Assembly: GCA_035651455.1 (NCBI GenBank)
Contig: DASRFR010000054.1
Span: 186,001-250,000 of the forward strand
DNA: 64,000 nucleotides
Source of the DNA: DASRFR01 sp035651455
GTDB lineage: Bacteria > Acidobacteriota > Terriglobia > Terriglobales > Acidobacteriaceae
Reading direction: 5' to 3'
Every line of letters starts with the position of its first letter. Positions within the stretch are counted from its first letter, which is position 1. Below are positions 35,508-44,567 of this stretch, in pieces. The notes under the pieces were generated by a model that saw only the letters and a list, made by a program, of their open reading frames with translations, ran no database searches and was not told the origin of the DNA. Made by a program: the position numbers and the translations under genes.

Positions 35508-36470
35508 ATGGTCAAGCGCGCACCACCTCGCAAGCGTCCCCGCAAGGCTAAGCCTGGGACTAAGGGCCTTGGTCCAGCTGAATGCCGCCTGGCTCAACCC
35601 ACCGGGGCGTCGTCGGAAGCGGCGCAAGCTGTCGAGAAGGCCGGCGGCTGCATTGTCGGATCCTACAAGGAACCGCTCGGCGGTCACCCGGTGTTGCTCT
35701 GCATTCTGCCCATCAATGCCGTGGAGCCGACCCCGTTCCAGCGCGACCTTTCCGATGCTCACCACAAGCGGCTGGCAGACGTCATCAACAAGACTGGGCG
35801 CTTCCTTGATCCCATCATCGCGGTGGTTGCGCCTGACATCGGCTTCTGGACCCCCAATGGGCGCCATCGTCTGGCGGCCATGCGCCGCCTTGGCGCTCGG
35901 TCAATTGCTGCCCTGGTTGTCGCCGACCGCGAAGTCGCCTGGCAGATTCTCGCGCTCAACACCGAGAAGGCGCACAATCTCAAAGAACGATCCTTGGAGG
36001 TGATTCGCATTTATCGCGGATTGGTTGAAGAAGACGCTTCGCGCCCGGAGTCTCAGTTCGCCTTCTACCTGGACGAACCCGCGCTCGTGACGCTGGGAGT
36101 TTGCTACGAGCGTACCACCCGCTTCGGCGGAGGCGCATATCACTCAATTCTCCGCCGCCTGGAATCGTTTACAGATCAGCCGTTGCGAAGCGCGATAAAG
36201 ATCCACGAGAAACGTGCCGGGATGGTGCTTGACCTGGAAGAGAGCGTGGCCGCCGTTGTGAAACAACTGAAAGAGCGCGGGCTGGTCAGCCCCTACCTGC
36301 GGTCCTTCGTGGTCGCGCGCATTAACCCTTTGCGTTGGATTCAGGGCGAACCGCCGCCGCTTGAAGAAGTGCTGAAGACCATGCGCCAGCGCGCCGCCAA
36401 ATTTAACGTTGGCAAGATACGTCCCCAGGACCTCGCGGGCGCCGCCGGGCCGCCGGATGAAGAACCCTGA
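35508..36470 (+). CDS. ParB N-terminal domain protein
   Basis: 320 residues. After a very basic head (KRAPPRKRPRKAKPG), residues about 65-150 form a ParB/sulfiredoxin-like nuclease or CTPase domain: PINAVEPTPFQRDLS, PIIAVVAPD and the GRHRLAAMRRLG motif that resembles the ParB box II GERR/GxHR element. The rest is helical without a recognisable HTH. parA is not adjacent. It starts 60 bp after the Gfo/Idh/MocA gene and may be a stand-alone DNA-associated regulator. Role unknown. Confidence 0.75.
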   Translation: MVKRAPPRKRPRKAKPGTKGLGPAECRLAQPTGASSEAAQAVEKAGGCIVGSYKEPLGGHPVLLCILPINAVEPTPFQRDLSDAHHKRLADVINKTGRFLDPIIAVVAPDIGFWTPNGRHRLAAMRRLGARSIAALVVADREVAWQILALNTEKAHNLKERSLEVIRIYRGLVEEDASRPESQFAFYLDEPALVTLGVCYERTTRFGGGAYHSILRRLESFTDQPLRSAIKIHEKRAGMVLDLEESVAAVVKQLKERGLVSPYLRSFVVARINPLRWIQGEPPPLEEVLKTMRQRAAKFNVGKIRPQDLAGAAGPPDEEP

Positions 36471-36535
36471 GCAAAACCTGCTTGCCGCTCTTGTCTCGTC
36501 TCACCGCACACACGTAGAGTTTCACCGCAAAGATC

Positions 36536-36988
36536 TTACGCCGCTTTTCGCGTCCGGCTGGCCCTTCTCGCGCTCTGGCTGCGAGCAGATGGCTTACGCC
36601 GTCGTGCCGCGCTCCGCGCCTGTTTGGAAAGCGCTTTGTGTGACGCGGTGTTCCGCGGTTCCCGCTCTAAAACTTCCTCGCGGGTGCGTGACGCTTTCCG
36701 CCGTGGCCTTTTCGTCTTTGCTTTGGATTGTCCTTTTCGGTAGTCGCGCTCCGCGCTCTTCCGCGTCGTCTCTTTGGCCTTGCCGCGAGCCGGCGGCTTT
36801 AATGGGATTCCGGCACGCCGCGCCTTGCTCAGTCCGATAGCGATGGCCTGCTGCGGAGATCGTGCCCCGTGCTTGCCTTCCCGCACGTGCTCGATTTCTT
36901 CGCGCACGAATTCTCCCGCCGCGGTGCTGGGCGCCTTCCCTTCCCGAAGGTCTTCCTTGGCGCGCTCGACAGTTTGTTTTTCCGGCAT
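36536..36988 (-). CDS. DUF6496 basic protein
   Basis: 150 residues. The N-terminal half is the DUF6496 type (EDLREGKAPSTAAGEFVREE, HGARSPQQAIAIGLSKAR). The second half is an extended tail of Lys, Arg, Ala and Ser, strongly positive. The ATG at 36988 has AAGGAGA five bases upstream, so the longer open frame reaching 37288 is not used. The charge suggests nucleic acid binding, but this is inference. Its 3' end faces the ParB-domain gene. Confidence 0.8.
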   Translation of the reverse strand: MPEKQTVERAKEDLREGKAPSTAAGEFVREEIEHVREGKHGARSPQQAIAIGLSKARRAGIPLKPPARGKAKETTRKSAERDYRKGQSKAKTKRPRRKASRTREEVLEREPRNTASHKALSKQARSAARRRKPSARSQSARRASRTRKAA

Positions 36989-37374
36989 GGGTTCTCCTTC
37001 ACGAATTGGATGTATTACCGATGCGAGGATTGTCACAAGGGATGTCACTGCCCAGAGCGCGATCAGTGACACGTTATGCCGCTCCCGTCCTGCTTCCGCA
37101 CCCGTAGGAATGGCGGGCATTGCTAATTTGAATTGGACTTGGTCCCGCCCAGCCGCTAGAGTAGATGGGAACCCCCAGCCCCTCGAACCGGGGTTATTCT
37201 CGACGGGCCTATGAAAATGTAACCTTCCCCCGTGTGGTGATTCTCCCCTTTTGCTGGCGTGCATCTTACGTTTAACATTGGAACTCACTTCATACCTATT
37301 TACTGAGAACTGTCATTGCTGCCGTCAAAGTCAATGCGGCAGGTGAACAGCTCACGACAAAGGATCAAGCTCTG
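36989..37374. other. Divergent intergenic region
   Basis: 386 bp between the DUF6496 gene and glgP. The minus strand keeps an open frame up to 37288 with one hydrophobic stretch, but it lacks a supported start and I do not call it. No RNA or repeat was recognised. Confidence 0.35.
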
Positions 37375-40083
37375 ATGGAACCTGCTGGTGTTGAGTTTCA
37401 TGAGAATGTTGAAACGGCCTCGGAAGCGAAGCAAGAGCTAACAAGTGAAAGCAGCCAAACGGCGAATCCGGCCGATGCCGCCAACCAGACCATAGCCGCC
37501 CTTCCGCCCGCCGAAAGCCTTAACAACATTGTCAAGGTGACCGCAAGGCGCCTTAACGCCGAGGTCTGTTCCGCTTATCTCCTGGAGCCCGACCGCGACA
37601 ATCTGGTGTTGGCGGCAACTGTTGGACTCCGCCAGGAGTGCGTCGGCAAGCTGCGCATGGGCCTGCATGAAGGATTGGCCGGGCTGGTGGCCGAACAAGT
37701 GCGCCCGGTGGCGGTCGACGATGTAAAGCATCATCCCCGCTTTAAATATTTCCGCGAGGCGGGAGAAGACGCGTACCAGTCGTTCCTCGGCGTGCCCGTG
37801 ATTGACCGCGGCGTATTGCAGGGCGTGCTCGTAATCCAGACGGTTCAACCCCGGGTCTTCCAGGATGAAGACATCCGCGTGCTCACCGAGGCCGCTGCCC
37901 AGTTCGCCCCCGTGGTCAGCGAAGCTCGCACCCTTGACCGTTTCGTCACTCCGGTTCAGAAGCGCCTCTGGGAACTGGCGCGGAACTTGTGGTGGAGCTG
38001 GGATCATGACACCGGAAGTCTCTTTCGTGACCTCGATCCCGTCCTTTGGCGCCGGCTCAACCAGAACCCGGTCGCGCTGTTGAACGAACTCCCGCTTCAC
38101 AAGCTGGAAAGTCGTGCATCAGAAATGGTGCTCCATAGCCGCATTACTTACGCTTATCGCCGGATGCGGGAGTATCTTGAGGCTGGCCGCACCTGGGGCG
38201 CGCGGCACGCCGGAGTCCTGCGCCCTCGGCCAGTGGCATATTTCTCGGCTGAGTTCGGGCTCCACGAGTCGCTTCCCATTTACTCCGGCGGATTAGGCGT
38301 GTTGGCCGGCGATCACATCAAGAGCGCATCCGATCTCGATATTCCGCTCATCGGTGTGGGCTTGTTTTATGGGCAGGGGTATTTTCGCCAATGGTTGGAC
38401 CGCAATGGCTGGCAGCAGGAGGAATACCTCGAGACTGACGTCAATCAACTGCCCATGGAGCCGGCCATTGATGATGCCGCCCGTCCGCTTGAGGTGCAGA
38501 TCGAGACTCGCGGTGGCATTATCCGGGCCAAGGTGTGGCGGGTCCGCGTGGGACGTTGTGATTTGCTTCTGCTCGATTCCGACGTGGAAGGCAATGCTCC
38601 CGAGGATCGTGAACTGACCTCGCGCTTGTACGGTGGCGACCGCCGCACCCGCATCCGCCAGGAACTGCTTCTCGGGGTAGGCGGCTTCCGCGCCTTGAAA
38701 GCGCTGGGGGTCACACCGGGCGTTCTCCATCTCAACGAGGGCCACAGCGCTTTCGTTCTCCTGGAAGCCATTCGCACCCGCATGCAGGAGGAAGGTATCA
38801 CTTTTGATCGGGCTGTCCCCCGCGTGTCGCGGGAGGTCGTCTTCACTACCCACACGCCCGTACCTGCCGGCCATGACCGCTTTCATGCCGATCTCATCGA
38901 GGAACACCTGGGACCTCTGCGTGACGCCCTCGGCCTTTCGCAAGAGGGCCTGATGACCCTTGGACGCGAGAACCCGACCGATCCCAACGAGACGTTTTGC
39001 ATGACTGTCCTGGGCCTGAAGATGTCGCGACGCGCTAACGCGGTTTCGGCCTTGCACGGTGAAGTGTCACGCGCTATGTGGGTAGGGTTGTCTCCGGGGA
39101 GCTCGGAAGATGAAGTTCCCATCGGCCACGTCACCAACGGCGTGCATGTTCACTCCTGGTTGGCTCCGCAGATGGTCCGCCTTTACGACCGCCATCTCGG
39201 GACAGGCTGGCACTTGCAGAGCAGCGAGGCTCGTACCTGGGAGGGCATTGAAAACGTCGACGATGGCGAGTTGTGGGAGACCCACATTCACCTTAAGTCT
39301 CGCCTGCTGGAGTTCGTGCGCCGCCGCGCCGCCGAACAGGCGGAGTATCGCGGCGAATCCCGCGAGGTGATAAAGAGGTTCACCAGCATCTTCAGCCCTG
39401 ACGCGCTCACCATCGGCTTCGCCCGCCGCTTCGCGACCTATAAGCGGGCTAACCTGGTGCTGGCCGATTTGGAATATCTTGCCTCAATGGTCAACGATCC
39501 CAAGCGTCCCGTGCAATTCGTCTTTGCCGGAAAAGCTCATCCCCATGACGAGCCCGGCAAGCGCATCCTGCAACAGATTGCCCAACTGATGCGCGACCCT
39601 CTGTTCGCGGACAAATTCATCTTTGTTGAGGATTACGACATCAACGTCGGACGCCACTTTGTGCAGGGCGTCGACGTTTGGTTGAACAACCCGCGTCGCC
39701 CCCAGGAGGCGTCCGGCACCAGCGGTCAGAAAGTCGTCCTGAATGGAGGCTTGAACCTGTCAGTTCTCGACGGCTGGTGGGCGGAGGCCTATGACGGCCT
39801 GAATGGCTTCGCCATCGGAACTGGCCGTACCCATTCCGATATGAGCGTGCATGATCGTCGCGACGCCGAGGATCTACGGCGCACTTTGCGCGACGAAGTT
39901 ATACCGTTGTACTACCAGCGCGACAGCGACGGGCTTCCGCGCGGTTGGATCAAGCGCATGAAGCGCACCATCCGCACTCTGGGCTGGCGATTCAATGCCG
40001 ATCGTATGGTTATGGACTACACGTTAAAAGGTTATGTCCCCGCCGCCGGCGGACGATCCAGCGACATGCGGCCGAGTTGGTGA
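37375..40083 (+). CDS. glgP: GAF-domain alpha-glucan phosphorylase
   Basis: 902 residues, about 200 more than ordinary phosphorylases of this class. Residues about 45-190 are a GAF domain closely like that of PtsP: EGLAGLVAEQ, HHPRFKYFREAGED and YQSFLGVPVI. A DUF3417 start (WELARNLWWSWD) follows, then the glucan phosphorylase body with YFSAEFGLHESLPIYSGGLG and the PLP site EASGTSGQK, where Lys786 is the expected cofactor lysine. It degrades glycogen or maltodextrin to glucose 1-phosphate. The GAF domain suggests control by a small ligand. The gene ends 258 bp before tRNA-Lys. Confidence 0.93.
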   Translation: MEPAGVEFHENVETASEAKQELTSESSQTANPADAANQTIAALPPAESLNNIVKVTARRLNAEVCSAYLLEPDRDNLVLAATVGLRQECVGKLRMGLHEGLAGLVAEQVRPVAVDDVKHHPRFKYFREAGEDAYQSFLGVPVIDRGVLQGVLVIQTVQPRVFQDEDIRVLTEAAAQFAPVVSEARTLDRFVTPVQKRLWELARNLWWSWDHDTGSLFRDLDPVLWRRLNQNPVALLNELPLHKLESRASEMVLHSRITYAYRRMREYLEAGRTWGARHAGVLRPRPVAYFSAEFGLHESLPIYSGGLGVLAGDHIKSASDLDIPLIGVGLFYGQGYFRQWLDRNGWQQEEYLETDVNQLPMEPAIDDAARPLEVQIETRGGIIRAKVWRVRVGRCDLLLLDSDVEGNAPEDRELTSRLYGGDRRTRIRQELLLGVGGFRALKALGVTPGVLHLNEGHSAFVLLEAIRTRMQEEGITFDRAVPRVSREVVFTTHTPVPAGHDRFHADLIEEHLGPLRDALGLSQEGLMTLGRENPTDPNETFCMTVLGLKMSRRANAVSALHGEVSRAMWVGLSPGSSEDEVPIGHVTNGVHVHSWLAPQMVRLYDRHLGTGWHLQSSEARTWEGIENVDDGELWETHIHLKSRLLEFVRRRAAEQAEYRGESREVIKRFTSIFSPDALTIGFARRFATYKRANLVLADLEYLASMVNDPKRPVQFVFAGKAHPHDEPGKRILQQIAQLMRDPLFADKFIFVEDYDINVGRHFVQGVDVWLNNPRRPQEASGTSGQKVVLNGGLNLSVLDGWWAEAYDGLNGFAIGTGRTHSDMSVHDRRDAEDLRRTLRDEVIPLYYQRDSDGLPRGWIKRMKRTIRTLGWRFNADRMVMDYTLKGYVPAAGGRSSDMRPSW

Positions 40084-40088
40084 TCGCC

Positions 40089-40163
40089 GCGCCGCGATCT
40101 CAGCGGGCGTGATCTCGACGCGAGTGATGTCAGCGCGGTGATCCCGACGCGATATATCTCGCG
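40089..40163. repeat. Degenerate 14-15 bp tandem repeat
   Basis: About five imperfect copies of a unit like CGCGxGTGATxTCxG follow glgP directly. The last copy also forms a palindrome, CGCGA...TCGCG at 40148-40163. The frame on either strand codes nothing recognisable. It could be a slippage product or protein-binding array. Confidence 0.6.
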
Positions 40164-40341
40164 ATTGCTGAATGTCAGCGTGGCCCGCCTCAGTACAAAC
40201 TGATCTGGCGGACCTTACGCCGACAGCAACTCTCAGGAATGCTGCCCCTGGGGACGAAGCCAAAATATCGAAGGGCCTTACCCGCCGTTGATCAGCGCCG
40301 TAGCGGATGGTTATGTTAGATTTAAGTGGGCCACTCACGTG

Positions 40342-40417
40342 GGGCGCGTAGCTCAGTTGGTAGAGCAATGCCCTTTTAAGGCATGGGTCGCAGGTTCGAA
40401 TCCTGCCGCGCTCACCA
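40342..40417 (+). tRNA. tRNA-Lys (UUU)
   Basis: A 76-nt cloverleaf with encoded CCA. Acceptor GGGCGCG pairs with CGCGCTC (one G-T pair), the D arm is GCTC...GAGC, the anticodon stem ATGCC/GGCAT encloses the loop CTTTTAA with anticodon TTT at 40375-40377, and the T arm GCAGG-TTCGAAT-CCTGC is perfect. The 3' half is the integration target suggested by the flanking integrase remnant and by a decayed copy at 57906. Confidence 0.97.
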
Positions 40418-40955
40418 GAAGTCCTCTGTATTCACGCCTCTTTTGTGCGATTTTCCTCTCCGGCTGCAAAACACCCGATTTCCCATTGTGCCCATTTTTG
40501 TGCCTACCCGGAGTTGCTACCGATTGCTGTACTCCTGTACCCAAGGCAGCGAAGGCACGGTCAATAGTATCGGGGTGCGGGTGTACGTATCGGCTAGAGA
40601 TAGCGATTGATGAGTGTCCGGCTATCCGCATTAGCGTCCAGACGTCGCAACCGCTCGCGCCGAGCCGGGTGAGGAAAGTATGTCGAAGGCTGTACAGAAC
40701 GAACGGTTCCAGCTTGGCAACCTTGAGGGCCATACGATGTTGCTTCTTCAGCGTGCTGTGACTTATATGTGCGGTCTTCGTGGGAGCGGGCCATACCCAA
40801 CCGCTTGTAGGACTTCCCTGCGATTGCCATCGAGTCGCAAGCACTGAGAGGACACGGGCGGTCACCGGTATGAATCTCCGAGCGGCCGATGTCTTGCCTT
40901 TGAGCACAATAACTGTGCCGCGTTTCCTGGCATCGGGCACATGATTTCCTGCCAT
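40353..40955 (-). pseudogene. Tyrosine recombinase/integrase, N-terminally truncated
   Basis: The remaining 200 residues are the C-terminal catalytic part of a phage-type integrase. GKTSAARRFIPVT precedes box II, YSLRHTFLTRLGASG, then AGHSSIAISSRYVH with the probable nucleophile Tyr. The N-terminal arm, core-binding domain and box I arginine are missing, and a stop lies just upstream of the first Met at 40955. The last 21 or so residues (including AGFEPATHALKG) are simply the antisense of tRNA-Lys, and the stop lies inside the tRNA. This is the classic arrangement of an integrase beside its tRNA attachment site. Confidence 0.85.
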
Positions 40956-40996
40956 TGCATTCGGTGCAGTTCATCTAAGGTGTTGCCTCTGAATCG

Positions 40997-42712
40997 TCAG
41001 GTGCCCGTGCCCGCTACGGCAACTGTTTGAGGACTGCCGCCGCCGTTATCGAAAATTTCCAGCGTAGAAGTCCGGAATCCGGTGCGAGTCGGCGTGAATT
41101 GGATGGATACTGTGCAACTGGCACCTGCGGGGAGTTGGGTCCCGCAGTTGTTGGTTTCAGAGAAATCCCGCCACTCGGTCACAATGCTGAAATCGATTTG
41201 GCTGATCGTGATCGCCGTATTGCCGTGATTGGTCACTTGGACTGTCTGCGGCGCACTTTTACTTCCAACTTTTTGATCTCCGAATTTCAATGCGTTTGGA
41301 GACACTGCAACCACCGTGCCAGAACCCATGAGTTCCACAACCTGAGGCTTACTGGAGGCGCTGTCTTCAATGGTGATGAGGCCCACCTTCGGTCCGATCG
41401 ACATTGGTTGAAAATTGGCTTGAATCGCACAAGTGCCGCCGGGTGGCAACTGCCGCGCGCAGCTCGTTTCGTGAATTTTGAACTGTCCCTCTACCTTGAT
41501 CGATGAGATTGAAAGCGTGTTAGTGCCGCTATTGCTGAGATTCACAGTGAGAGGCGCGCTGGTTGTACCCACTAACTGCGTTAGAAAATTCAGCGGCGTA
41601 CTCGGGGAAAATGTCATCGAACCCGTGTTCAGCACGGTGATGACTTGGCCGAAGTAATCCGGCACAACGATGTCCAATTTGCCATCGTTGTTAAAGTCGC
41701 CGACGGTTACGAAGCGGTCCTGCTTCCCGTCGCCATAATACGCGCTCGGCTCAATAAACGTGCCGTCTCCCCTTCCCTGCAGTATGCTGAACCCGCCGTC
41801 GATCGAAGCCACGACAAGGTCAAGCTTGCCTTCTCCATTGAAGTCGCCGCTCGCGAGCCAATCGCCGCCGTTGTTGTGCGTCAGATAGGCGGAGGCGCCT
41901 TGAAACGTGCCGTTACCATTTCCCAAGAGCACGTTTACAGCGCCAGATAAAGTCACTATGGCGAGGTCCTGACGTTTGTCGCCATTGAAATCCGCAGCGA
42001 CAACCACTTCTGGACCCTGCAATATGGAATAACTCGGGCCAGTTTCAAACGTGCCATCTCCATTTCCCAGAAAAATACCGACCAGACTGTACCCTCCCAA
42101 GGACTCTCCAGCGGCAAAGTCCACCTTTCCATCTCCATTGAAATCTCCGATACCCACTCCCGAGAGTCCGGAGACGAATGTGTTGATCGCCGCCTGAAAG
42201 GTGCCATCGCCATTGCCGAGCAGTACACTCACATACGGGAAGCTTGTTAACGATAAATCCGGCAGACCATCTCCGTTTACATCTGCGGTCCAGACCAAGA
42301 GTGTACCGGGAGCAACGTTGGTGGTCTTTGCTGGTTGAAACGTTCCATCACCGTTGCCCAGCAATACGCTTACGGTGTTGGTGAGGACATTCACAACCGC
42401 CAAATCCAGGTTGCCATCGCGATTGAAGTCGGCAGCTACAACAGAATCCGGCCCATTTCCCACCGAATAGTTCACAGCAGGCTGGAACGTTCCGCCCCCT
42501 TTGCCCAGAAATACCGAGACCACATTTGAGTTGAGCTCCGACGCAACCGCGATATCTAATTTTCCATCGTGATCAAAGTCTCCAACCGCCACCGAATTTG
42601 GTCCCGGCAAAGTAGGGGAGCTTCCGCGCGTCTCGAACTGGGCCCACAGCATCGAGGGGACAAGCATCAAGGCAACGACCAGCAACCGAACGATAACAGT
42701 TAAAAGCCCCAT
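40997..42712 (-). CDS. Secreted FG-GAP repeat protein with choice-of-anchor D domains
   Basis: 571 residues: signal peptide (LTVIVRLLVVALMLVPSMLWA), then seven FG-GAP/VCBS repeats of the pattern VGDFDHDGKLDIAVAS...VFLGKGGGTF, which form a calcium-binding propeller. Two ASPM-SPD-2-like (choice-of-anchor D) modules of about 100 residues follow, each with a CxxxLPxGxxCxIxxxF motif. The protein ends VAGTGT. The ATG at 42712 fits the signal peptide; the frame continues to 42961. It is a probable surface or adhesion protein. The first ASH module contains the 53-bp sequence repeated at 43461. Confidence 0.85.
   Translation of the reverse strand: MGLLTVIVRLLVVALMLVPSMLWAQFETRGSSPTLPGPNSVAVGDFDHDGKLDIAVASELNSNVVSVFLGKGGGTFQPAVNYSVGNGPDSVVAADFNRDGNLDLAVVNVLTNTVSVLLGNGDGTFQPAKTTNVAPGTLLVWTADVNGDGLPDLSLTSFPYVSVLLGNGDGTFQAAINTFVSGLSGVGIGDFNGDGKVDFAAGESLGGYSLVGIFLGNGDGTFETGPSYSILQGPEVVVAADFNGDKRQDLAIVTLSGAVNVLLGNGNGTFQGASAYLTHNNGGDWLASGDFNGEGKLDLVVASIDGGFSILQGRGDGTFIEPSAYYGDGKQDRFVTVGDFNNDGKLDIVVPDYFGQVITVLNTGSMTFSPSTPLNFLTQLVGTTSAPLTVNLSNSGTNTLSISSIKVEGQFKIHETSCARQLPPGGTCAIQANFQPMSIGPKVGLITIEDSASSKPQVVELMGSGTVVAVSPNALKFGDQKVGSKSAPQTVQVTNHGNTAITISQIDFSIVTEWRDFSETNNCGTQLPAGASCTVSIQFTPTRTGFRTSTLEIFDNGGGSPQTVAVAGTGT
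41421..41473. repeat. 53-bp repeat, copy 1 (inside FG-GAP gene)
   Basis: Sequence starting tgaatcgcacaagtgc and ending agctcgtttcgtg. It shares 50 of 53 bases with 43461-43513 in the same orientation. On the minus strand it encodes the CARQLPPGGTC motif of the choice-of-anchor D module. Confidence 0.85.
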
Positions 42713-42943
42713 CCCTTCATACGACCCCCGCCTAATAACCAACCACATCCCCCGGTCAGGTGCGATATGTGCCGTCGCATTATCCCACACCCGTTTTGAG
42801 CCTGCTACCGTTTTTCCGCGTAGACGGCGCAATGTACAAAAATCGATCCTTTGTTCCGATTTCGTAACAAAAAAAATAGGATTGTATTTCTTGTGTCGAC
42901 TCTGGCTGTATGTTTGACGGTACATCTGGAACAAGGAGTAGGT

Positions 42944-43558
42944 TTGCGCATGCGATGTCATTGCGTGTTGTGCTCAGTTGTCCTGCTTGTAGTTCAAGTC
43001 TGGGGTTCGCTTTCCGCATACGGCCAGACCGCACCCCTTCCACTCGGATCAATATCAACACCAGTACTCCAGCAGCAAGGCTGCCCAAGCAGTTTTTCGA
43101 CCAGCACGTGTTATAACGCCACCATCACATGCCAAGGTACGGCACCGATTACGGTCATTTTCGGGTATGCGCTGCCACAGCAGCCAACACCATTCGGGAC
43201 CATCGTGTTCTTCGGGGGCGGTGGAGGAGAGAGCCCGTTTTCACAGCCGGCCGTCGAGCAGAGCTACGCCAACGACTATCTGGCAGCTGGCTATGAAATT
43301 GTGGAGGCAGCATGGGCATCTGACTGGGAGCAGACAAGCGCTCTGGGGCAGCCATATACAGCCAACATCATGACAGCCGCGTGTCGCCCAGCGACCTTCC
43401 TTAACTTTGTTAGGTTCGGGACGAATCCGCAGCTTTATCAAAGCGGAGGAATGTGCGCCCTGAATCGCACAAGTGCGACCCGGTGGCAACTGCCGCGCGC
43501 AGCTCGTTTCGTGGCACCCGGATGTTGTACTTGCTCTTTAGTTGAATGGCTTGATTGA
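42944..43558 (+). pseudogene. Secreted alpha/beta-hydrolase-like protein, truncated
   Basis: A signal peptide (CVLCSVVLLVVQVWGSLSAYG) is followed by about 140 residues with GTIVFFGGGGGESPF and YLAAGYEIVEAAW, which look like the first strands of an alpha/beta hydrolase. The homologous-looking part ends at about 43455 (YQSGGMCA), just before the expected nucleophile elbow. The remaining frame is a 53-bp repeat and antisense of the next gene. The start is a TTG at 42944 after AAGGAGTAGG. No active Ser is present, so it is presumably nonfunctional. Confidence 0.65.
43461..43513. repeat. 53-bp repeat, copy 2 (junction of two broken genes)
   Basis: Near-identical to 41421-41473 (three mismatches). 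It sits exactly between the 3'-truncated hydrolase-like gene on the plus strand and the 3'-truncated subtilase on the minus strand, bridging both. It belongs to neither gene's expected sequence. Confidence 0.85.
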
Positions 43559-44237
43559 TAGCATCGATTACGGAGGCATCGGTGCCTCGCCCATTCTTAT
43601 CCAGAGCATGAAAACTGATCAGCGAAGCGCCCGGCGCGATTCCCCGGAACTGCACCGTACAAGTCGCACAAGAGGAGGCTGTGGCATTGCTGGCGATGAT
43701 GCCGGCGACGTGAGTGCCGTGACCGTACTGATCATCCGTTCCGCCGCCAATCGTATTGTAGCTTGCGACAACATGCGAACCCGGTCCGATCAGGGTAGCG
43801 ACGGAGCCGGAGGCATTCAGGTCATTGTCAACGTGAATACCGCTGTCGATAATGGCGACGCCGACTCCCTTGCCGCTCAAACCGATGCTCCACGCATAAT
43901 TCGCGAGCACTGCCGCGGCAGCATTGTTTAATAGGTTATTCAGCGGGCGATTTGGCGAGATGTATGACACCTCGCGATCCGCGGCCAGTTCGGAGAGCTT
44001 TGATGCCGGCACAGAAGCGCGCAACGATTTCACGAGCGGCAATTCAGCGCTGACTGAGCCCCCGTGCGCGACAATTTTGGCACGATGAGCTGCGCCCGGC
44101 GACGAACGAAACTGGACGGTCACGTCAACGCTGGCACGATCGTGGCGATTTTCCAGCTCGCCTGAGACCTTCCGCGGGCTCGCAAAGGCTGCCGCCGCCA
44201 GCATGAGGTAGGCAGCTAACGTCGGGTAGCGCTTCAT
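43514..44237 (-). pseudogene. Subtilisin-like S8 peptidase, C-terminally truncated
   Basis: A subtilase precursor: signal peptide (LAAYLMLAAAAFASP), inhibitor-like propeptide (VTVQFRSSPGAAHRAKI) and catalytic domain with Asp in VAIIDSGIH and His in GHGTHVAGI. The expected continuation after KYNIRV is replaced by the 53-bp repeat and runs to a stop at 43410, so the oxyanion Asn and catalytic Ser are missing. The start is well supported by TAGGAG upstream. A secreted protease gene has been broken here. Confidence 0.85.
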
Positions 44238-44567
44238 AATCGACTCCTACCGGACACATTGCAGGGGTTGGTCCACCTCCTCAATCAGCTATTTGCCCAG
44301 TCACCAACTGTTTACGGGAATCCCGGTTACAGTAGGGGACAATCTGTCCGCTTTTAGGCCAAACCTCGCGGGCAACTTGTCCACATCAGAACGCGTTTGA
44401 CGCGTGAAACGGGAGTTCGCTCTTCGCTTACGTAACATTGCCGGGCATCAATGTTCAGCTTTGCACAAAACAACGTAACCGGAAGGTGGCGCCTGGCTCA
44501 CCGCGATCCTTGCGCGGACCGGGGGGTCCGGAGGGCAATGCCGGAGAACCTGATCATTAGCGAACAG
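44238..44567. other. Intergenic region
   Basis: 330 bp between two minus-strand features. I see no gene, RNA or clear terminator. It should contain the subtilase promoter. Confidence 0.35.

Noticed and set aside
40353..40420. Peptide AGFEPATHALKG as a protein motif
   Set aside because: It is the translation of the antisense of tRNA-Lys and carries no protein function.
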